The position numbers and the translations under genes were made by a program. A stretch of 64,000 nt of DNA from Streptosporangium sp. NBC_01756 (lineage in GTDB: Bacteria > Actinomycetota > Actinomycetes > Streptosporangiales > Streptosporangiaceae): NCBI RefSeq assembly GCF_035917975.1, contig NZ_CP109130.1, forward strand, positions 6,324,001-6,388,000. Reading direction: 5' to 3'. Of the stretch, positions 27,888 to 37,278 are shown one piece after another. Within the stretch, counting starts at the first letter, position 1, and the number at the start of each line of letters is the position of its first letter. Below the pieces are notes generated by a model that saw only the letters and a list, made by a program, of their open reading frames with translations, was not told the DNA's origin and ran no database searches.

Positions 27888-28680
27888 GGGCGCGTTCGAG
27901 CATGGCGCGCATCATGTCGGAGGTGAGCGTGAAGTGCTCCTCCGCGAGGGAGCCCGCCTGTTCGGCGTCGCCGGCCGCGATGGCTTGGTAGATCTTCCGG
28001 TGCTCGGTCAGCGCCCGCCGGTAGTTCTCCGGATCGTCCTCCCCGTACGGCTCGACGGGGAAGCCCAGGCTCACCCGCGTCAGAATGTCCCTGCTGAGCG
28101 CGCTGATCTTCGGGTTGCCCGTCGCGGCCAGCACGGCACCGTGGAAGGCCGCGTCGGCGGCCTGCTCCTGGCCCAGCGTGCGGGCCTGCGCGTAGTCGTC
28201 CAGCGCCGCGCGCATGGCCGTCAGGTCCTCGTCCGTACGGCGGAGCGCGGCGGCCCGGGCGACCAGCCCTTCCACCAGGCAGCGCAGGTCGAAAAGCTGC
28301 TCCAGCTCGGACCAGCGGGGCAGGAGCGTCCGGCGCACGGCTGAGGCCGTGGCCTCGGTCCAGCTCGTCCTGACATAGGCCCCGCCGGTCCGGCCGCGCT
28401 TGATCTCCACGATGCCCACCGCCTGGAGCCGGCCGATGGCCTCGCGGACCGTCGCGCGGCTCACGTCGAGGATCGTGGCCAGCTCGCGTTCGCCGGGGAG
28501 GCGTTCGCCGGGCAGGTAGTCGCCGATCGCGACGGCGGTCATCAGCCGGTCGGCCACCTCGGTGGCCACCGACTGCACCCTGACGGGGCTGAGTACGGCG
28601 TGCTGGGCGGCGTCGCCCAGCACCTGACCCAGCATGCGGGAGAGGTCGTCGGTGGTCGGGGGCGTCGAGTCGGGGTGCAC
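27868..28680 (-). CDS. FadR-subfamily GntR transcriptional regulator
   Basis: About 270 residues from GTG 28680, chosen because the best -10 (TAGAAT at 28711-28706, minus strand) would put the transcript start after the upstream GTG at 28704. The winged helix is YLPGERLPGERELATILDVS then RATVREAIGRLQAVG (about 60-95). The C-terminal FCD domain has ELEQLFDLRCLVEGLVARAAA, DAAFHGAVLAATGN and LTEHRKIYQAIAAGD, with His residues that bind metal in this family. It is divergent from the peptide operon and likely controls it. The C-terminal residues are encoded by a repeat copy. Confidence 0.85.
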   Translation of the reverse strand: MHPDSTPPTTDDLSRMLGQVLGDAAQHAVLSPVRVQSVATEVADRLMTAVAIGDYLPGERLPGERELATILDVSRATVREAIGRLQAVGIVEIKRGRTGGAYVRTSWTEATASAVRRTLLPRWSELEQLFDLRCLVEGLVARAAALRRTDEDLTAMRAALDDYAQARTLGQEQAADAAFHGAVLAATGNPKISALSRDILTRVSLGFPVEPYGEDDPENYRRALTEHRKIYQAIAAGDAEQAGSLAEEHFTLTSDMMRAMLERAQERVPG

Positions 28681-28720
28681 ACCCGGAACGTTACACAACC
28701 ACACGATTCTAAAAAAGGTA

Positions 28721-28748
28721 TTGTGTTCAGGCCATTAATCCATATGAT
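28721..28748 (+). promoter_or_regulatory. sigma-A type promoter of the peptide operon
   Basis: TTGTGT (28721-28726), a 16-bp spacer and TATGAT (28743-28748) lie in an AT-rich divergent region. A transcript start near 28755 leaves a leader of about 60 nt before GTG 28814. The FadR-like regulator gene is on the other side. Confidence 0.55.
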
Positions 28749-28813
28749 GTCCACAACACGGACATTCGTCTCATCTGGTGGCATATGCCCCACTTGCTAT
28801 CTGGAGGACTGCG

Positions 28814-29716
28814 GTGGCGATCCCCGCACCGACCACCCAGGGCTCGGCCCCCTTCGAGGACGGGCATACCTGGTACCGCGTCACGGGCGACCTGAACGCG
28901 GGCAAGGCCCCCCTCGTCGTGCTGCACGGCGGTCCCGGCGCGGCCCACGACTACACGCTGCGCATGGCGCGGCTGGCCGAGCAGGGCCGGGCCGTCGTCC
29001 ACTACGACCAGTTCGGCGTGGGACTCTCCACCCACCTGCCCGACCGCGGCGCGGACTTCTGGACCGTCCGGCTCTTCCTCGACGAACTGGACAACCTGCT
29101 CGCCCACCTCGGCATCGCCGACCGCTACCACCTGATCGGACAGTCGTGGGGCGGCATGCTGGCCGCCGAGCACGCGGTGCTCCGGCCCGGGGGCCTCAAG
29201 GGACTGGTCATCGCCGACTCGCCCGCCTCGATGCACCTCTGGCGCGAGGAGTGCGACCGGCTGCGCGCCGAACTCCCGGCCGAGGTCGAGCGGACGCTCC
29301 GTGAGCACGAGGCCGCCGGGACCACCGGCAGCCCCGAATACCGCGCGGCGGAGAAGGTGTTCAACGCCCGCCACGTCTGCACGGTCGTGCCCAACCCGCC
29401 GGAGGTGCTGGCCAGCGACGCCAAGACCGCCGAGGACCCGACCGTGTACCACACCATGAACGGGCCGAGCGAGTTCCACGTCGTCGGCACCCTGCGGGAC
29501 TGGTCGGTCGTCGACCGGCTGCACCGGGTGACCGCGCCGACCCTGCTCGTCTCCGGGCGGCACGACGAGGCCACCCCTCGCACCGTGCAGCCTTTCGCAG
29601 ACCGCATCCCCGACGTCCGGTGGCAGGTCTTCGAGCACTCCAGTCACATGCCGCACATCGAGGAAGAGGAGCTCTTCCTGCAGGTGGTCGGCTCTTTCCT
29701 CGACTCCACGGACTAG
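28814..29716 (+). CDS. proline iminopeptidase-like S33 peptidase
   Basis: 300 residues from GTG 28814, with GGAGG 7 nt upstream. The alpha/beta hydrolase fold shows LVVLHGGPGAAHDY (oxyanion region, about 35-48), nucleophile Ser in LIGQSWGGMLAAEHA (about 115), Asp in LLVSGRHDEATP and His in SSHMPHIEEE (about 280). HGGPG and GQSWGG are typical of proline iminopeptidases, which remove N-terminal Pro. It starts the operon with the peptide transporter 8 nt downstream, so its substrates probably enter by that route. Confidence 0.88.
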   Translation: MAIPAPTTQGSAPFEDGHTWYRVTGDLNAGKAPLVVLHGGPGAAHDYTLRMARLAEQGRAVVHYDQFGVGLSTHLPDRGADFWTVRLFLDELDNLLAHLGIADRYHLIGQSWGGMLAAEHAVLRPGGLKGLVIADSPASMHLWREECDRLRAELPAEVERTLREHEAAGTTGSPEYRAAEKVFNARHVCTVVPNPPEVLASDAKTAEDPTVYHTMNGPSEFHVVGTLRDWSVVDRLHRVTAPTLLVSGRHDEATPRTVQPFADRIPDVRWQVFEHSSHMPHIEEEELFLQVVGSFLDSTD

Positions 29717-29723
29717 GACCCCC

Positions 29724-31424
29724 ATGAAGCGCACCATCTCGACCGCGGCGGGCGCGGCCCTGCTCGCCCTGTCCCTCGCCGCATGCTCCGGTGGCTCGTC
29801 CCCGGCCGGAGCGGCCGGATCGGCCGACCCGGCCGGCTCCTCCCAGGCGAGCTCCGCGGGGTTCCAGGAGCAGCACAGAGGCGGCACGCTCCGCCTGCAG
29901 GCCAAGGCCGGCGACGGCACGCTCGACCCGCACATCAACTACAGCAACGGCAACTGGCAGGTCTTCCAGGCCCTGTACGACGGCCTGCTGGCCTTCAAGA
30001 AGGTCGGCGGCGAGGCCTCCTACGACCTGGTCCCGGACCTGGCCGAGGCCATGCCCCAGGTCAGCCAGGACGGCAGGTCCTACACCTTCACCCTCCGCAA
30101 GGGCGTGAAGTTCGCCGGTGGCGGCGAGGTCACCGTCGACGACGTGGTGGCCTCCTTCGAGCGGATCTACAAGGTCTCCGGGCCCACCTCCGGCACCTTC
30201 TACGCCGGGATCGTCGGCGCCGCCGCCTGCGTCAAGAAGCCCAAGGAGTGCACGCTCGACAAGGGCGTGGTGGCCGACAAGGCCAAGAACACGGTCACGA
30301 TCAACCTGGTCGAACCGGACTCGGAGTTCCCGCTCAAGCTCGCCCTGCCGCACGCGGCCGTGCTGCCGAAGGACACCCCGGACAAGGACCAGGGCACCAA
30401 GCCGATCGGCGGCACCGGGCCCTACATGGCGGTCTCCTACGACCCCAACAAGGAGCTCAAGCTCGTCCGCAACCCCGACTTCACCGAGTGGTCGCGCGAG
30501 GCGCAGCCGCAGGGCTACCCCGACGAGATCGTCTACTCCTACGGCCTCACCGCCGAGGCCGCGGTCACCGCGATCCAGAACGGCCAGGCCGACTGGGTCT
30601 TCGACCCGCTGCCCGCCGACCGGCTCAGCGAGATCGGTACCAAGTACGCCTCCCAGGCGCACGTGAACCAGCTGTCGGCCTTCTGGTACATGCCGCTCAA
30701 CGTCAACCTGGCCCCGTTCGACAAGCCTGAGGCCCGCCAGGCGCTCAACTGGGCGATCGACCGCCAGGCCGTGGTGAAGATGTTCGGCGGGGCCAACGTG
30801 GCCCAGCCCGCCTGCACGCTCCTGCCGCCCGGCATCCCCGGTCACGCCGACTTCTGCGACTTCCCCAAGCCGGATCTGGCCAAGGCCAAGGAGCTCGTCC
30901 AGCAGTCGGGCACCGCGGGCCAGGAGGTCTCCGTGGTCGTCGCCGACGACGAGGTGGGCAAGCAGATCGGCGAGTACGTCCGCAGCACCCTGGAACAGAT
31001 CGGCTACCAGGCCAAGCTCAAGGTCATCTCGACGAACATCCACTTCACCTACATCCAGAACGACAAGAACAAGGTCCAGATCAGCGTCTCCCAGTGGTAC
31101 GCCGACTACCCCGCCGCCTCGGACTTCCTGCACGTGCTGCTCTCCTGCGCGTCCTTCCGCCCGGGCAGCGACTCCAGCATCAACATCTCCGGTTACTGCG
31201 ACAAGGACATCGACGCCCGGATGACCGAGGCCATGACGCTGGACCGGACCGACAAGAACGCCGCGAACGTCAAGTGGGGCGAGATCGACCGCGACCTGAC
31301 CAAGGCGAGCCCGATCATCCCGCTGTTCACCCCCAAGCAGGTGGACTTCGTCTCCAGCAGGGTCGGCAACTACCAGTTCCACAAGCAGTTCTTCATGCTC
31401 CTCTCCCAGCTCTGGGTCAAGTAG
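29724..31424 (+). CDS. oligopeptide ABC transporter substrate-binding lipoprotein
   Basis: 566 residues. A lipoprotein signal (ALLALSLAACSGG, lipobox Leu-Ala-Ala-Cys) precedes a Gly/Ser linker. The SBP_bac_5 fold is shown by GGTLRLQAKAGDGTLDPHINY, the conserved LAEAMPQVSQDGRSYTFTLR and KFAGGGEVTVDDVVASFERI (about 105-150), and YWTGP-like ranges later. The family usually binds di- to oligopeptides or nickel chelates. It begins 7 nt after the iminopeptidase stop and heads a full SBP-permease-permease-ATPase-ATPase set. Confidence 0.93.
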   Translation: MKRTISTAAGAALLALSLAACSGGSSPAGAAGSADPAGSSQASSAGFQEQHRGGTLRLQAKAGDGTLDPHINYSNGNWQVFQALYDGLLAFKKVGGEASYDLVPDLAEAMPQVSQDGRSYTFTLRKGVKFAGGGEVTVDDVVASFERIYKVSGPTSGTFYAGIVGAAACVKKPKECTLDKGVVADKAKNTVTINLVEPDSEFPLKLALPHAAVLPKDTPDKDQGTKPIGGTGPYMAVSYDPNKELKLVRNPDFTEWSREAQPQGYPDEIVYSYGLTAEAAVTAIQNGQADWVFDPLPADRLSEIGTKYASQAHVNQLSAFWYMPLNVNLAPFDKPEARQALNWAIDRQAVVKMFGGANVAQPACTLLPPGIPGHADFCDFPKPDLAKAKELVQQSGTAGQEVSVVVADDEVGKQIGEYVRSTLEQIGYQAKLKVISTNIHFTYIQNDKNKVQISVSQWYADYPAASDFLHVLLSCASFRPGSDSSINISGYCDKDIDARMTEAMTLDRTDKNAANVKWGEIDRDLTKASPIIPLFTPKQVDFVSSRVGNYQFHKQFFMLLSQLWVK

Positions 31425-32465
31425 GTGAGCACGGTGAGCGGGGCTGAGCCCATCCCCGTCGTCGCCGCCCCGGTCCGGCCCGGTGCCGGTCCGTGGCGGC
31501 AGGCCGCCACCCGGATCCTGCGTAACCGCTCCGCGACGACCGCCGGAGCCGGGCTGCTCCTCATCGCGCTCGTCTGCCTGCTGGCCCCGGTCTACGCGGG
31601 CTCGATCGCGCACACCGAGCCGTTCGTCTCCAACGTCTCCGGCACCACGGTCGTGGGTGGCCAGGAGGTCCAGGTCCTCCAGCAGAGCACCGAGGGCCTC
31701 GGCCTGGGCGTCACGCCGATCGGCCCGACCGGCGACCCCGGCCACTACCTGCTCGGCGCGGACAACCAGGGCCGCGACGTCATGGCCAGGCTCCTGTACG
31801 GCGGGCGCAACAGCCTGCTGATCGGCGTCTCCTCGGCGCTGCTCTGCTGTGCGCTGGCCACCGTGCTCGGCGTGCTCGCCGGTTACTACGGCGGCTGGAT
31901 CGACGCGGTGCTCTCCCGGTTCTTCGACGTGATCTGGGCCTTCCCGGTCTACCTGCTGGCCATCTGCCTGTCAGTGGTGCTGCTCACCAGCGGCCTGCAC
32001 CTGGGGCCGGTCCACATCGACGCGGGCAGCCTCGCGCTGCCGATCGTCATCATCGCGCTGATCTACGTCCCCTACGTGGCCCGGCCGCTGCGCGGCCAGG
32101 TCATGGCGCTGCGCGACAAGGAGTTCCTGCACGCGGCCGTCGGCCTGGGGGCGAGCGACCTGCGGATCATGCGCCGCGAGGTGCTGCCGAACATCCTGCC
32201 CACGGTGGTGGTGTTCCTGCCGCTGATGACCGCGCTCAACATGCTCACCGAGTCGGCGCTGTCGTTCCTGTCGGTCGGCGTCCAGTCGCCTGACGCGAGC
32301 TGGGGCACGATCATCAACGACGGCCTCGCCCTGCTCTACACCCGGCCGATGATCACTATCGCCGCAGGGCTGTTCGTCGCGCTGACCGCGGTCGCGCTCA
32401 ACGTCCTGGGCGACGGCGTGCGCGACGCGCTCGACCCGAACGCCCGGCTGCGGGGAGGTGCCTGA
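31425..32465 (+). CDS. oligopeptide ABC transporter permease (DppC/OppC-like)
   Basis: 346 residues from GTG 31425, directly after the previous stop. It has an N-terminal membrane helix (AGAGLLLIALVCLLAPVYAG), a periplasmic loop, and five more helices. The EAA loop EFLHAAVGLGASDLRIMRREVLPNILPT (about 228-255) contacts the ATPases. DNQGRDVMARLLYGGRNSLLIG is the DppC hallmark. The neighbours are the binding protein and the second permease, and the permease frames overlap by 1 nt. Confidence 0.92.
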   Translation: MSTVSGAEPIPVVAAPVRPGAGPWRQAATRILRNRSATTAGAGLLLIALVCLLAPVYAGSIAHTEPFVSNVSGTTVVGGQEVQVLQQSTEGLGLGVTPIGPTGDPGHYLLGADNQGRDVMARLLYGGRNSLLIGVSSALLCCALATVLGVLAGYYGGWIDAVLSRFFDVIWAFPVYLLAICLSVVLLTSGLHLGPVHIDAGSLALPIVIIALIYVPYVARPLRGQVMALRDKEFLHAAVGLGASDLRIMRREVLPNILPTVVVFLPLMTALNMLTESALSFLSVGVQSPDASWGTIINDGLALLYTRPMITIAAGLFVALTAVALNVLGDGVRDALDPNARLRGGA

Positions 32466-33433
32466 TGATCGGCTACATCCTGCGGCGCTTCGGCGCCGCG
32501 GTGCTCGTCCTCTTCGCGATCAGCGTGCTGGTCTTCCTGATCTTCTTCGCCACTCCGGGCGTGGATCCGGCGGCCCGTATCGCGGGCAAGAACGCCGACC
32601 CGGCCACGCTGGAGCAGGTGCGCGCCTCCTTCGGCTTCGACCGGCCGCTGCCCGTGCAGTACCTGATGATGATGAAGCACCTGTTCGTCAGCCACGACCT
32701 CGCCTCCTTCGTCAACCGGGGCACGCTGGTGATCCCGCAGGTCATGGCCGCGGTCCCGGTCACGCTCTCGCTCGTGGTGGGCGCCGCGGTGATCTGGATG
32801 GTGCTGGGGGTGGTGATGGGCACCCTGGCCGGCGCCATGCGCGGCACGCTGGTCGACCCGCTGGTCATGCTGCTCGGCGTGTTCGGTGTCTCGCTGCCGG
32901 TCTACTGGCTGGGTGAGGTGGTCAACCTGGTCACCCAGAAGGAGTTGCACGGCTCGGTCTTCTCCTGGGTTCCGCCGCTCGGCTACGTCCCGTTCTCGCA
33001 GAGCCCGGGACAGTGGGCGCTGCACCTGCTCCTGCCGTGGCTGACCCTGGCCCTGCTGTACGCGGGGATCTACGCCAGGCTGCTGCGCGGCGAGCTGATC
33101 CAGGCCCTGAACGAGGACTACGTGCGCACCGCCCGCGCCAAGGGCCTGTCCGAACGGCGCATCCTGATCAGGCACGCCCTGCGCTGCTCGCTGATCCCGA
33201 TCGTGTCGCTGTTCGGCCTGGACTTCGGCGCGCTGGTCGGCGGCGCGGCGCTGCTCACCGAGGTGGTCTTCGGCCTGCCGGGGGTCGGCAAGCTCACCTA
33301 CCAGGCGCTGCAGAACCTGGACCTGCCCGTGATCATGGGCACCGTCCTCTATGCCGCCTTCTTCGTCGTGCTGGCCAACGCCGTGGTGGACGTCCTGTAC
33401 GCCCGGCTCGACCCGAGGGTGCGCCGTGCCTGA
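32465..33433 (+). CDS. oligopeptide ABC transporter permease (DppB/OppB-like)
   Basis: 322 residues; its ATG overlaps the TGA of the upstream permease. MIGYILRRFGAAVLVLFAIS is the DppB start, with FDRPLPVQYLMMM. The EAA loop is YVRTARAKGLSERRILIRHALRCSLIPI (about 219-246), and six membrane helices are apparent. It forms a heterodimeric channel with the preceding permease. The 3' end overlaps the first ATPase gene by 8 nt. Confidence 0.93.
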   Translation: MIGYILRRFGAAVLVLFAISVLVFLIFFATPGVDPAARIAGKNADPATLEQVRASFGFDRPLPVQYLMMMKHLFVSHDLASFVNRGTLVIPQVMAAVPVTLSLVVGAAVIWMVLGVVMGTLAGAMRGTLVDPLVMLLGVFGVSLPVYWLGEVVNLVTQKELHGSVFSWVPPLGYVPFSQSPGQWALHLLLPWLTLALLYAGIYARLLRGELIQALNEDYVRTARAKGLSERRILIRHALRCSLIPIVSLFGLDFGALVGGAALLTEVVFGLPGVGKLTYQALQNLDLPVIMGTVLYAAFFVVLANAVVDVLYARLDPRVRRA

Positions 33434-34472
33434 CCAACCGCTTCTCGAAGTCGACGATCTCCGGGTGCGCTTCCGCACCGGCAGGGGCCATTTCACGGCC
33501 GTCGACGGACTGTCGTTCTCCGTACGGCCCGGCGAGGTGCTGGGCGTCGTGGGGGAGTCGGGTTCCGGCAAGAGCGTGTCGATGCTCGGCGTGCTCGGGC
33601 TGATCCGTACCCCCAACGCTGAAATCTCAGGAAATGTCATCTTCCGTGGCAGGGATCTGCTGGCGCTGAAGGACCGGGAGATGCGCGCCATCCGAGGCCG
33701 GGAGATCGCCATGATCTTCCAGGACCCGATGACGGCCCTCACCCCCGTCTACACGGTCGGCTGGCAGATCGCCGAGCAGATCCGCGCGCACGAGAGGATC
33801 TCGAAGAAGGCAGCCCGCGACCGCGCGGTCGAACTGCTCGACGAGGTCGGTATCCCGGCCCCCGGCAAGCGGGTGGACTCCTACCCGCACGAGTTCTCCG
33901 GTGGCATGCGCCAGCGCGTGGTCATCGCCATGGCGCTGTCGTGCAACCCCGGACTGCTGATCGCCGACGAGCCCACCACCGCGCTCGACGTCACCACCCA
34001 GGCGCAGATCCTCGACCTGATGCGCGGCCTGCGCACCGACCACGGATCGGCGATCATCATGATCACCCACGACATGGGAGTGGTATCGGAGATCGCCGAC
34101 GAGGTCCTGGTCATGTACGGCGGGCGGGCGGTCGAGCGCGGTCTCCGCGAGAACGTCTTCCACACCCCCCGCCATCCCTACACCTGGGGCCTGCTCGATT
34201 CGGTGCCCAGGGTGGACGGGCCACGCCTCCGGCGGCTGGCCACGATCCCGGGCACGCCCGGCGCCTCGGGGAGCGGCTGCCCCTTCGCAGACCGCTGCGC
34301 CCACCGCCACGCGGCCTGCGACGAGGTCCCCTCCCTCGCCGGCGGGCCCGGCCATCTCGACGCCTGCTGGCTGCCCGAGGAGGACAGGGCGGAGATCCGG
34401 CGCGGCGACCGGAGCGGCCTGGAGGCCGCCCCGGCACGACGAAGCGCCCGCACTGCGGACGAGGAGCGGTGA
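33426..34472 (+). CDS. oligopeptide ABC transporter ATPase (DppD-like)
   Basis: 348 residues from GTG 33426. Walker [12 protein letters not shown] (about 43-53), Q-loop [11 protein letters not shown], signature [15 protein letters not shown] (about 157-172), Walker [13 protein letters not shown] and H-loop MITHDMGVV are present. The C-terminal oligopeptide extension has [18 protein letters not shown], a Cys pattern common to the family that may bind an iron-sulfur cluster. It powers peptide import with the next ATPase. Overlap with the permease gene supports coupling. Confidence 0.94.
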   Translation: MPDQPLLEVDDLRVRFRTGRGHFTAVDGLSFSVRPGEVLGVVGESGSGKSVSMLGVLGLIRTPNAEISGNVIFRGRDLLALKDREMRAIRGREIAMIFQDPMTALTPVYTVGWQIAEQIRAHERISKKAARDRAVELLDEVGIPAPGKRVDSYPHEFSGGMRQRVVIAMALSCNPGLLIADEPTTALDVTTQAQILDLMRGLRTDHGSAIIMITHDMGVVSEIADEVLVMYGGRAVERGLRENVFHTPRHPYTWGLLDSVPRVDGPRLRRLATIPGTPGASGSGCPFADRCAHRHAACDEVPSLAGGPGHLDACWLPEEDRAEIRRGDRSGLEAAPARRSARTADEER

Positions 34473-34479
34473 GCAACCC

Positions 34480-35493
34480 GTGAACACACCAGATACGACG
34501 TCGAGCACCCTGCTCAGGGCCACCGACGTGGTCAAGCACTTCAAGGCGCGCGGCGGCGGCGTGCGGGCCGTCAACGGGGTCTCGCTGGAGGTGCGCGCCG
34601 GGGAGACCCTCGGCGTGGTCGGCGAGTCCGGGTGCGGCAAGTCCACGCTCGGCCGCTGCCTGGTCCGGCTGACCGACGTCACCGCGGGCAGGGTGGAGTT
34701 CGACGGGCAGGACATCACCGGCCTGTCCCGGCGCGCCCTCCGCCCGGTCCGCAAGGGCCTGCAGCTCGTCTTCCAGGACCCCTATGCCTCGCTCAACCCG
34801 CGCCGCACGGCAGGTGACGCCGTCGCCGAACCGCTCAGGATCCACGGGTACGGCGACGCCGGCGCGGTCAGGAAACGCGTGGGCGAGCTGTTCGACCTGG
34901 TCGGCCTGGCCAGGACCCATCTGGACCGCTACCCGCACGAGTTCTCCGGCGGCCAGCGCCAGCGGATCGGCATCGCCAGGGCCATTGCCCTGGCGCCCAG
35001 GCTCGTGGTGGCCGACGAGCCGGTCTCCGCGCTCGACGTGTCGGTTCAGGCGCAGGTGCTCAACCTCTTCGCCGATCTCCAGGAGGAGCTCGGGCTCACC
35101 TACGTCTTCATCGCCCACGACCTGGGCGTGGTCCGGCACGTGTCGGACCGGATCGCGGTGATGTATCTCGGGGAGATCGTCGAGGTGGCCGAGGCCGAGG
35201 AGCTGTACGCGGCTCCCTCGCATCCCTACACTCACGCGCTGCTGTCAGCCGTCCCCGAGATCGACGACGGGTCCGGAGCGCCGCGCCGGGAGCGTGTCGT
35301 GCTGACCGGCGACGTGCCCAGTCCGATCGACCGGCCCACCGGCTGCTCCTTCCACCCTCGCTGCCCGATCGCCCAGGAGCGATGCCGTACCGAACGTCCC
35401 GCGCTCAGCCTCGCCGGAGGACGTCAGGTGGCCTGTCACTTTCCAATGCGCTCCCCGATTGGAGAGATGGCCGCCAGGCATGGCAGGCTTTAG
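34480..35493 (+). CDS. oligopeptide ABC transporter ATPase (DppF-like)
   Basis: 337 residues from GTG 34480. Walker [13 protein letters not shown] (about 47-58), Q-loop [12 protein letters not shown] (family-typical), signature [17 protein letters not shown] (about 149-165), Walker [13 protein letters not shown] and H-loop FIAHDLGVV are intact. The C-terminal region has [21 protein letters not shown], the Cys-rich oligopeptide extension. It ends the peptide operon, 32 nt before ribF. Confidence 0.94.
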   Translation: MNTPDTTSSTLLRATDVVKHFKARGGGVRAVNGVSLEVRAGETLGVVGESGCGKSTLGRCLVRLTDVTAGRVEFDGQDITGLSRRALRPVRKGLQLVFQDPYASLNPRRTAGDAVAEPLRIHGYGDAGAVRKRVGELFDLVGLARTHLDRYPHEFSGGQRQRIGIARAIALAPRLVVADEPVSALDVSVQAQVLNLFADLQEELGLTYVFIAHDLGVVRHVSDRIAVMYLGEIVEVAEAEELYAAPSHPYTHALLSAVPEIDDGSGAPRRERVVLTGDVPSPIDRPTGCSFHPRCPIAQERCRTERPALSLAGGRQVACHFPMRSPIGEMAARHGRL

Positions 35494-35525
35494 GGATCGA
35501 TCCGCTACAAGGGGAAGAGGCTGCG

Positions 35526-36479
35526 GTGCGAGGCTGGCACGGATTGGACGACGTGCCCGAAGACTGGGGCAGGTCCGTCATCACGATCGGCGTCTTCGAC
35601 GGGGTTCACCTCGGCCACCAGCAGATGGTGGCCCGCGCGGTCGAGATGGCCGGTGAGCTCGGGCTGCTCTCGGTCGTGGTGACCTTCGACCCGCATCCGG
35701 AGGAGGTGGTGCGCCCCGGCACGCACCCGCCCCGGCTGACGACGGCCCGGCACCGCACCGAGCTGCTCGCCGAGCTCGGCGTGGACGCGGTGTGCGTGCT
35801 GCCGTTCACCCTGGAATTCTCCCGGATGAGTCCGGACGAGTTCGTACAGACGGTGCTGGTCGACCGGTTGCACGCGGGCGGGGTCGTGGTGGGGGAGAAC
35901 TTCCGCTTCGGGCACAAGGCCGCCGGCGACGTCGAGACCCTGCAGACCCTCGGTGAGAAGTACGACTTCGTGGCCGAGGCGGTCCCGCTGGTGAGCAACG
36001 GGGAGACCATCTCCTCGACCCTCATCCGCGAGCGGCTCGACGCCGGGGACATGGCGGCCGTCGCCACGGCGCTCGGCCGGCCGCACCGGGTCGAGGGAGT
36101 GGTCGTCCGCGGTTACCAGCGCGGCCGTCAGCTCGGCTTCCCCACGGCGAACGTGGAGCCGCCCGAGTTCACCGCGATTCCCGCCGACGGCGTCTACGCC
36201 GGTTGGCTGCAGGGGATCTCGACGGGCAACCTGCCGGCCGTCTACGGCGGTGAGCGCTGGCCCGCCGCCATCTCGGTGGGCACCAACCCCACCTTCGAGG
36301 GGGTGCCGCGCACCGTCGAGGCCTACGCCATCGACCGCGACGACCTGGACCTCTACGGTGCCCACATGGCCGTGGACTTCGGACCCCGGCTCCGCGCCAA
36401 CCTGAAGTTCGACTCGATCGAGGCGCTCATCCGGCAGATGCACGCGGATGTGGACGAGGCCCGCCGTCTCACCTCCTGA
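35526..36479 (+). CDS. ribF: bifunctional riboflavin kinase/FAD synthetase
   Basis: 317 residues from GTG 35526 with AAGAGG about 5 nt upstream. The N-terminal adenylyltransferase domain has [21 protein letters not shown] (HxGH-type motif, about 20-40), [14 protein letters not shown], and SSTLIRERL. The C-terminal kinase domain has [18 protein letters not shown] (about 195-212) and [10 protein letters not shown]. It makes FMN and then FAD. It directly follows the peptide transporter operon, 32 nt after its last gene, so it may be cotranscribed; usually it follows truB. Confidence 0.93.
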   Translation: MRGWHGLDDVPEDWGRSVITIGVFDGVHLGHQQMVARAVEMAGELGLLSVVVTFDPHPEEVVRPGTHPPRLTTARHRTELLAELGVDAVCVLPFTLEFSRMSPDEFVQTVLVDRLHAGGVVVGENFRFGHKAAGDVETLQTLGEKYDFVAEAVPLVSNGETISSTLIRERLDAGDMAAVATALGRPHRVEGVVVRGYQRGRQLGFPTANVEPPEFTAIPADGVYAGWLQGISTGNLPAVYGGERWPAAISVGTNPTFEGVPRTVEAYAIDRDDLDLYGAHMAVDFGPRLRANLKFDSIEALIRQMHADVDEARRLTS

Positions 36480-36616
36480 GATCCTCTCCCGGGGCCGGCC
36501 GGTTGCGCGGCGTGTCCGAGAATGTGCGACGGTCCGGGGCCGGTGGTAACCTGGCATGTCAGCTCTGTAACCGGTGGTGTCACAACTCCGGCGCTGATCT
36601 CGCCACGGCGACTGTA

Positions 36617-36660
36617 GGCACGCACGGTCGCTCGGGCATCTTGTACATCGCGCGTGCCCG
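36617..36660 (+). promoter_or_regulatory. rpsO: rpsO leader with two mutually exclusive stems
   Basis: GGCACGC (36617-36623) can pair with GCGTGCC (36652-36658), and CGGGCA (36633-36638) can pair with TGCCCG (36655-36660). The two stems share bases, so only one can form, 20 nt before the rpsO start. S15 represses its own translation through leader structures in several bacteria, which makes this a candidate autoregulatory element. Confidence 0.4.
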
Positions 36661-36679
36661 TAGGAGTTCAAGGAGAAAA

Positions 36680-36949
36680 GTGTCGCTCGACACCGCAGCC
36701 AAGAAGCAGATCATCGGTGAGTACGCCAAGGGTGAGACCGACACCGGTTCCCCCGAGGTGCAGATCGCGCTGCTGAGCAAGCGCATCAGCGAGCTCACCG
36801 AGCACCTGAAGACGCACAAGCACGACCACCACAGCCGCCGCGGTCTGCTGCTGCTCGTCGGTCGTCGCCGGCGCCTGCTGAAGTACCTGCAGAGCAAGGA
36901 CATCACGCGTTACCGTTCGCTCATCGAGCGCCTCGGCCTGCGTCGATAG
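36680..36949 (+). CDS. rpsO: 30S ribosomal protein S15
   Basis: 89 residues from GTG 36680 with AAGGAG 5 nt upstream, the normal S15 length. [41 protein letters not shown] and then [24 protein letters not shown] is unmistakable S15. It binds 16S rRNA early in 30S assembly. A strong terminator follows immediately at 36955, and pnp lies downstream. Confidence 0.97.
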   Translation: MSLDTAAKKQIIGEYAKGETDTGSPEVQIALLSKRISELTEHLKTHKHDHHSRRGLLLLVGRRRRLLKYLQSKDITRYRSLIERLGLRR

Positions 36950-36954
36950 AGTTG

Positions 36955-36984
36955 TGAGGGAGTGGCGTCCGCGCCACTCCCTCA
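36955..36984 (+). terminator. rpsO: terminator after rpsO
   Basis: A perfect 13-bp stem (36955-36967 TGAGGGAGTGGCG with 36972-36984) closes a TCCG tetraloop, 6 nt past the rpsO stop. No T-tract. Confidence 0.75.
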
Positions 36985-37278
36985 TCACATAGCGGATCTC
37001 TCGGAGACGGATTCGGCGCGTCGCGCCACACGGACACCGCTCCGATGAGCAAACTGAATAGCCGAGACAGTGCCCCGCGTCCGCCAGCAAGCGCGCCCCA
37101 CGGCGTCGGAGGGCCGGTCCTCGGTAGTGGCCCCCGGTCATCACGGCATAAGCCGTACGGAACCGGGCGCTTCGATCGAAGACCGGCGCTGCACCTACGG
37201 GGAGCAGGCTAAGAAGACGACTCAGGTGCGAGACGCGTGCCTGAGGGGACGCGGGCGACCGACACAAGGAGGTCCCCC
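36985..37278 (+). promoter_or_regulatory. pnp: pnp leader region
   Basis: About 294 bases without a supported gene between the rpsO terminator and pnp. It includes a perfect 12-bp palindrome CTTCGATCGAAG (37170-37181) flanked by CCGG on both sides, which would make a stable hairpin about 100 nt before the start. PNPase mRNAs are commonly autoregulated through leader stems cut by RNase III. Confidence 0.4.

Noticed and set aside
29361-31745. A 794-residue minus-strand open frame
   Set aside because: It is antisense to the iminopeptidase and peptide-binding protein genes and has no recognisable domain.
36668-37267. A 199-residue minus-strand frame in the rpsO-pnp region
   Set aside because: It crosses the rpsO terminator and rpsO itself, lacks motifs and has no good start signal.
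36985-37278. tRNA or small RNA gene in the pnp leader
   Set aside because: No cloverleaf or CCA-like end could be built; the hairpin fits a leader structure better.
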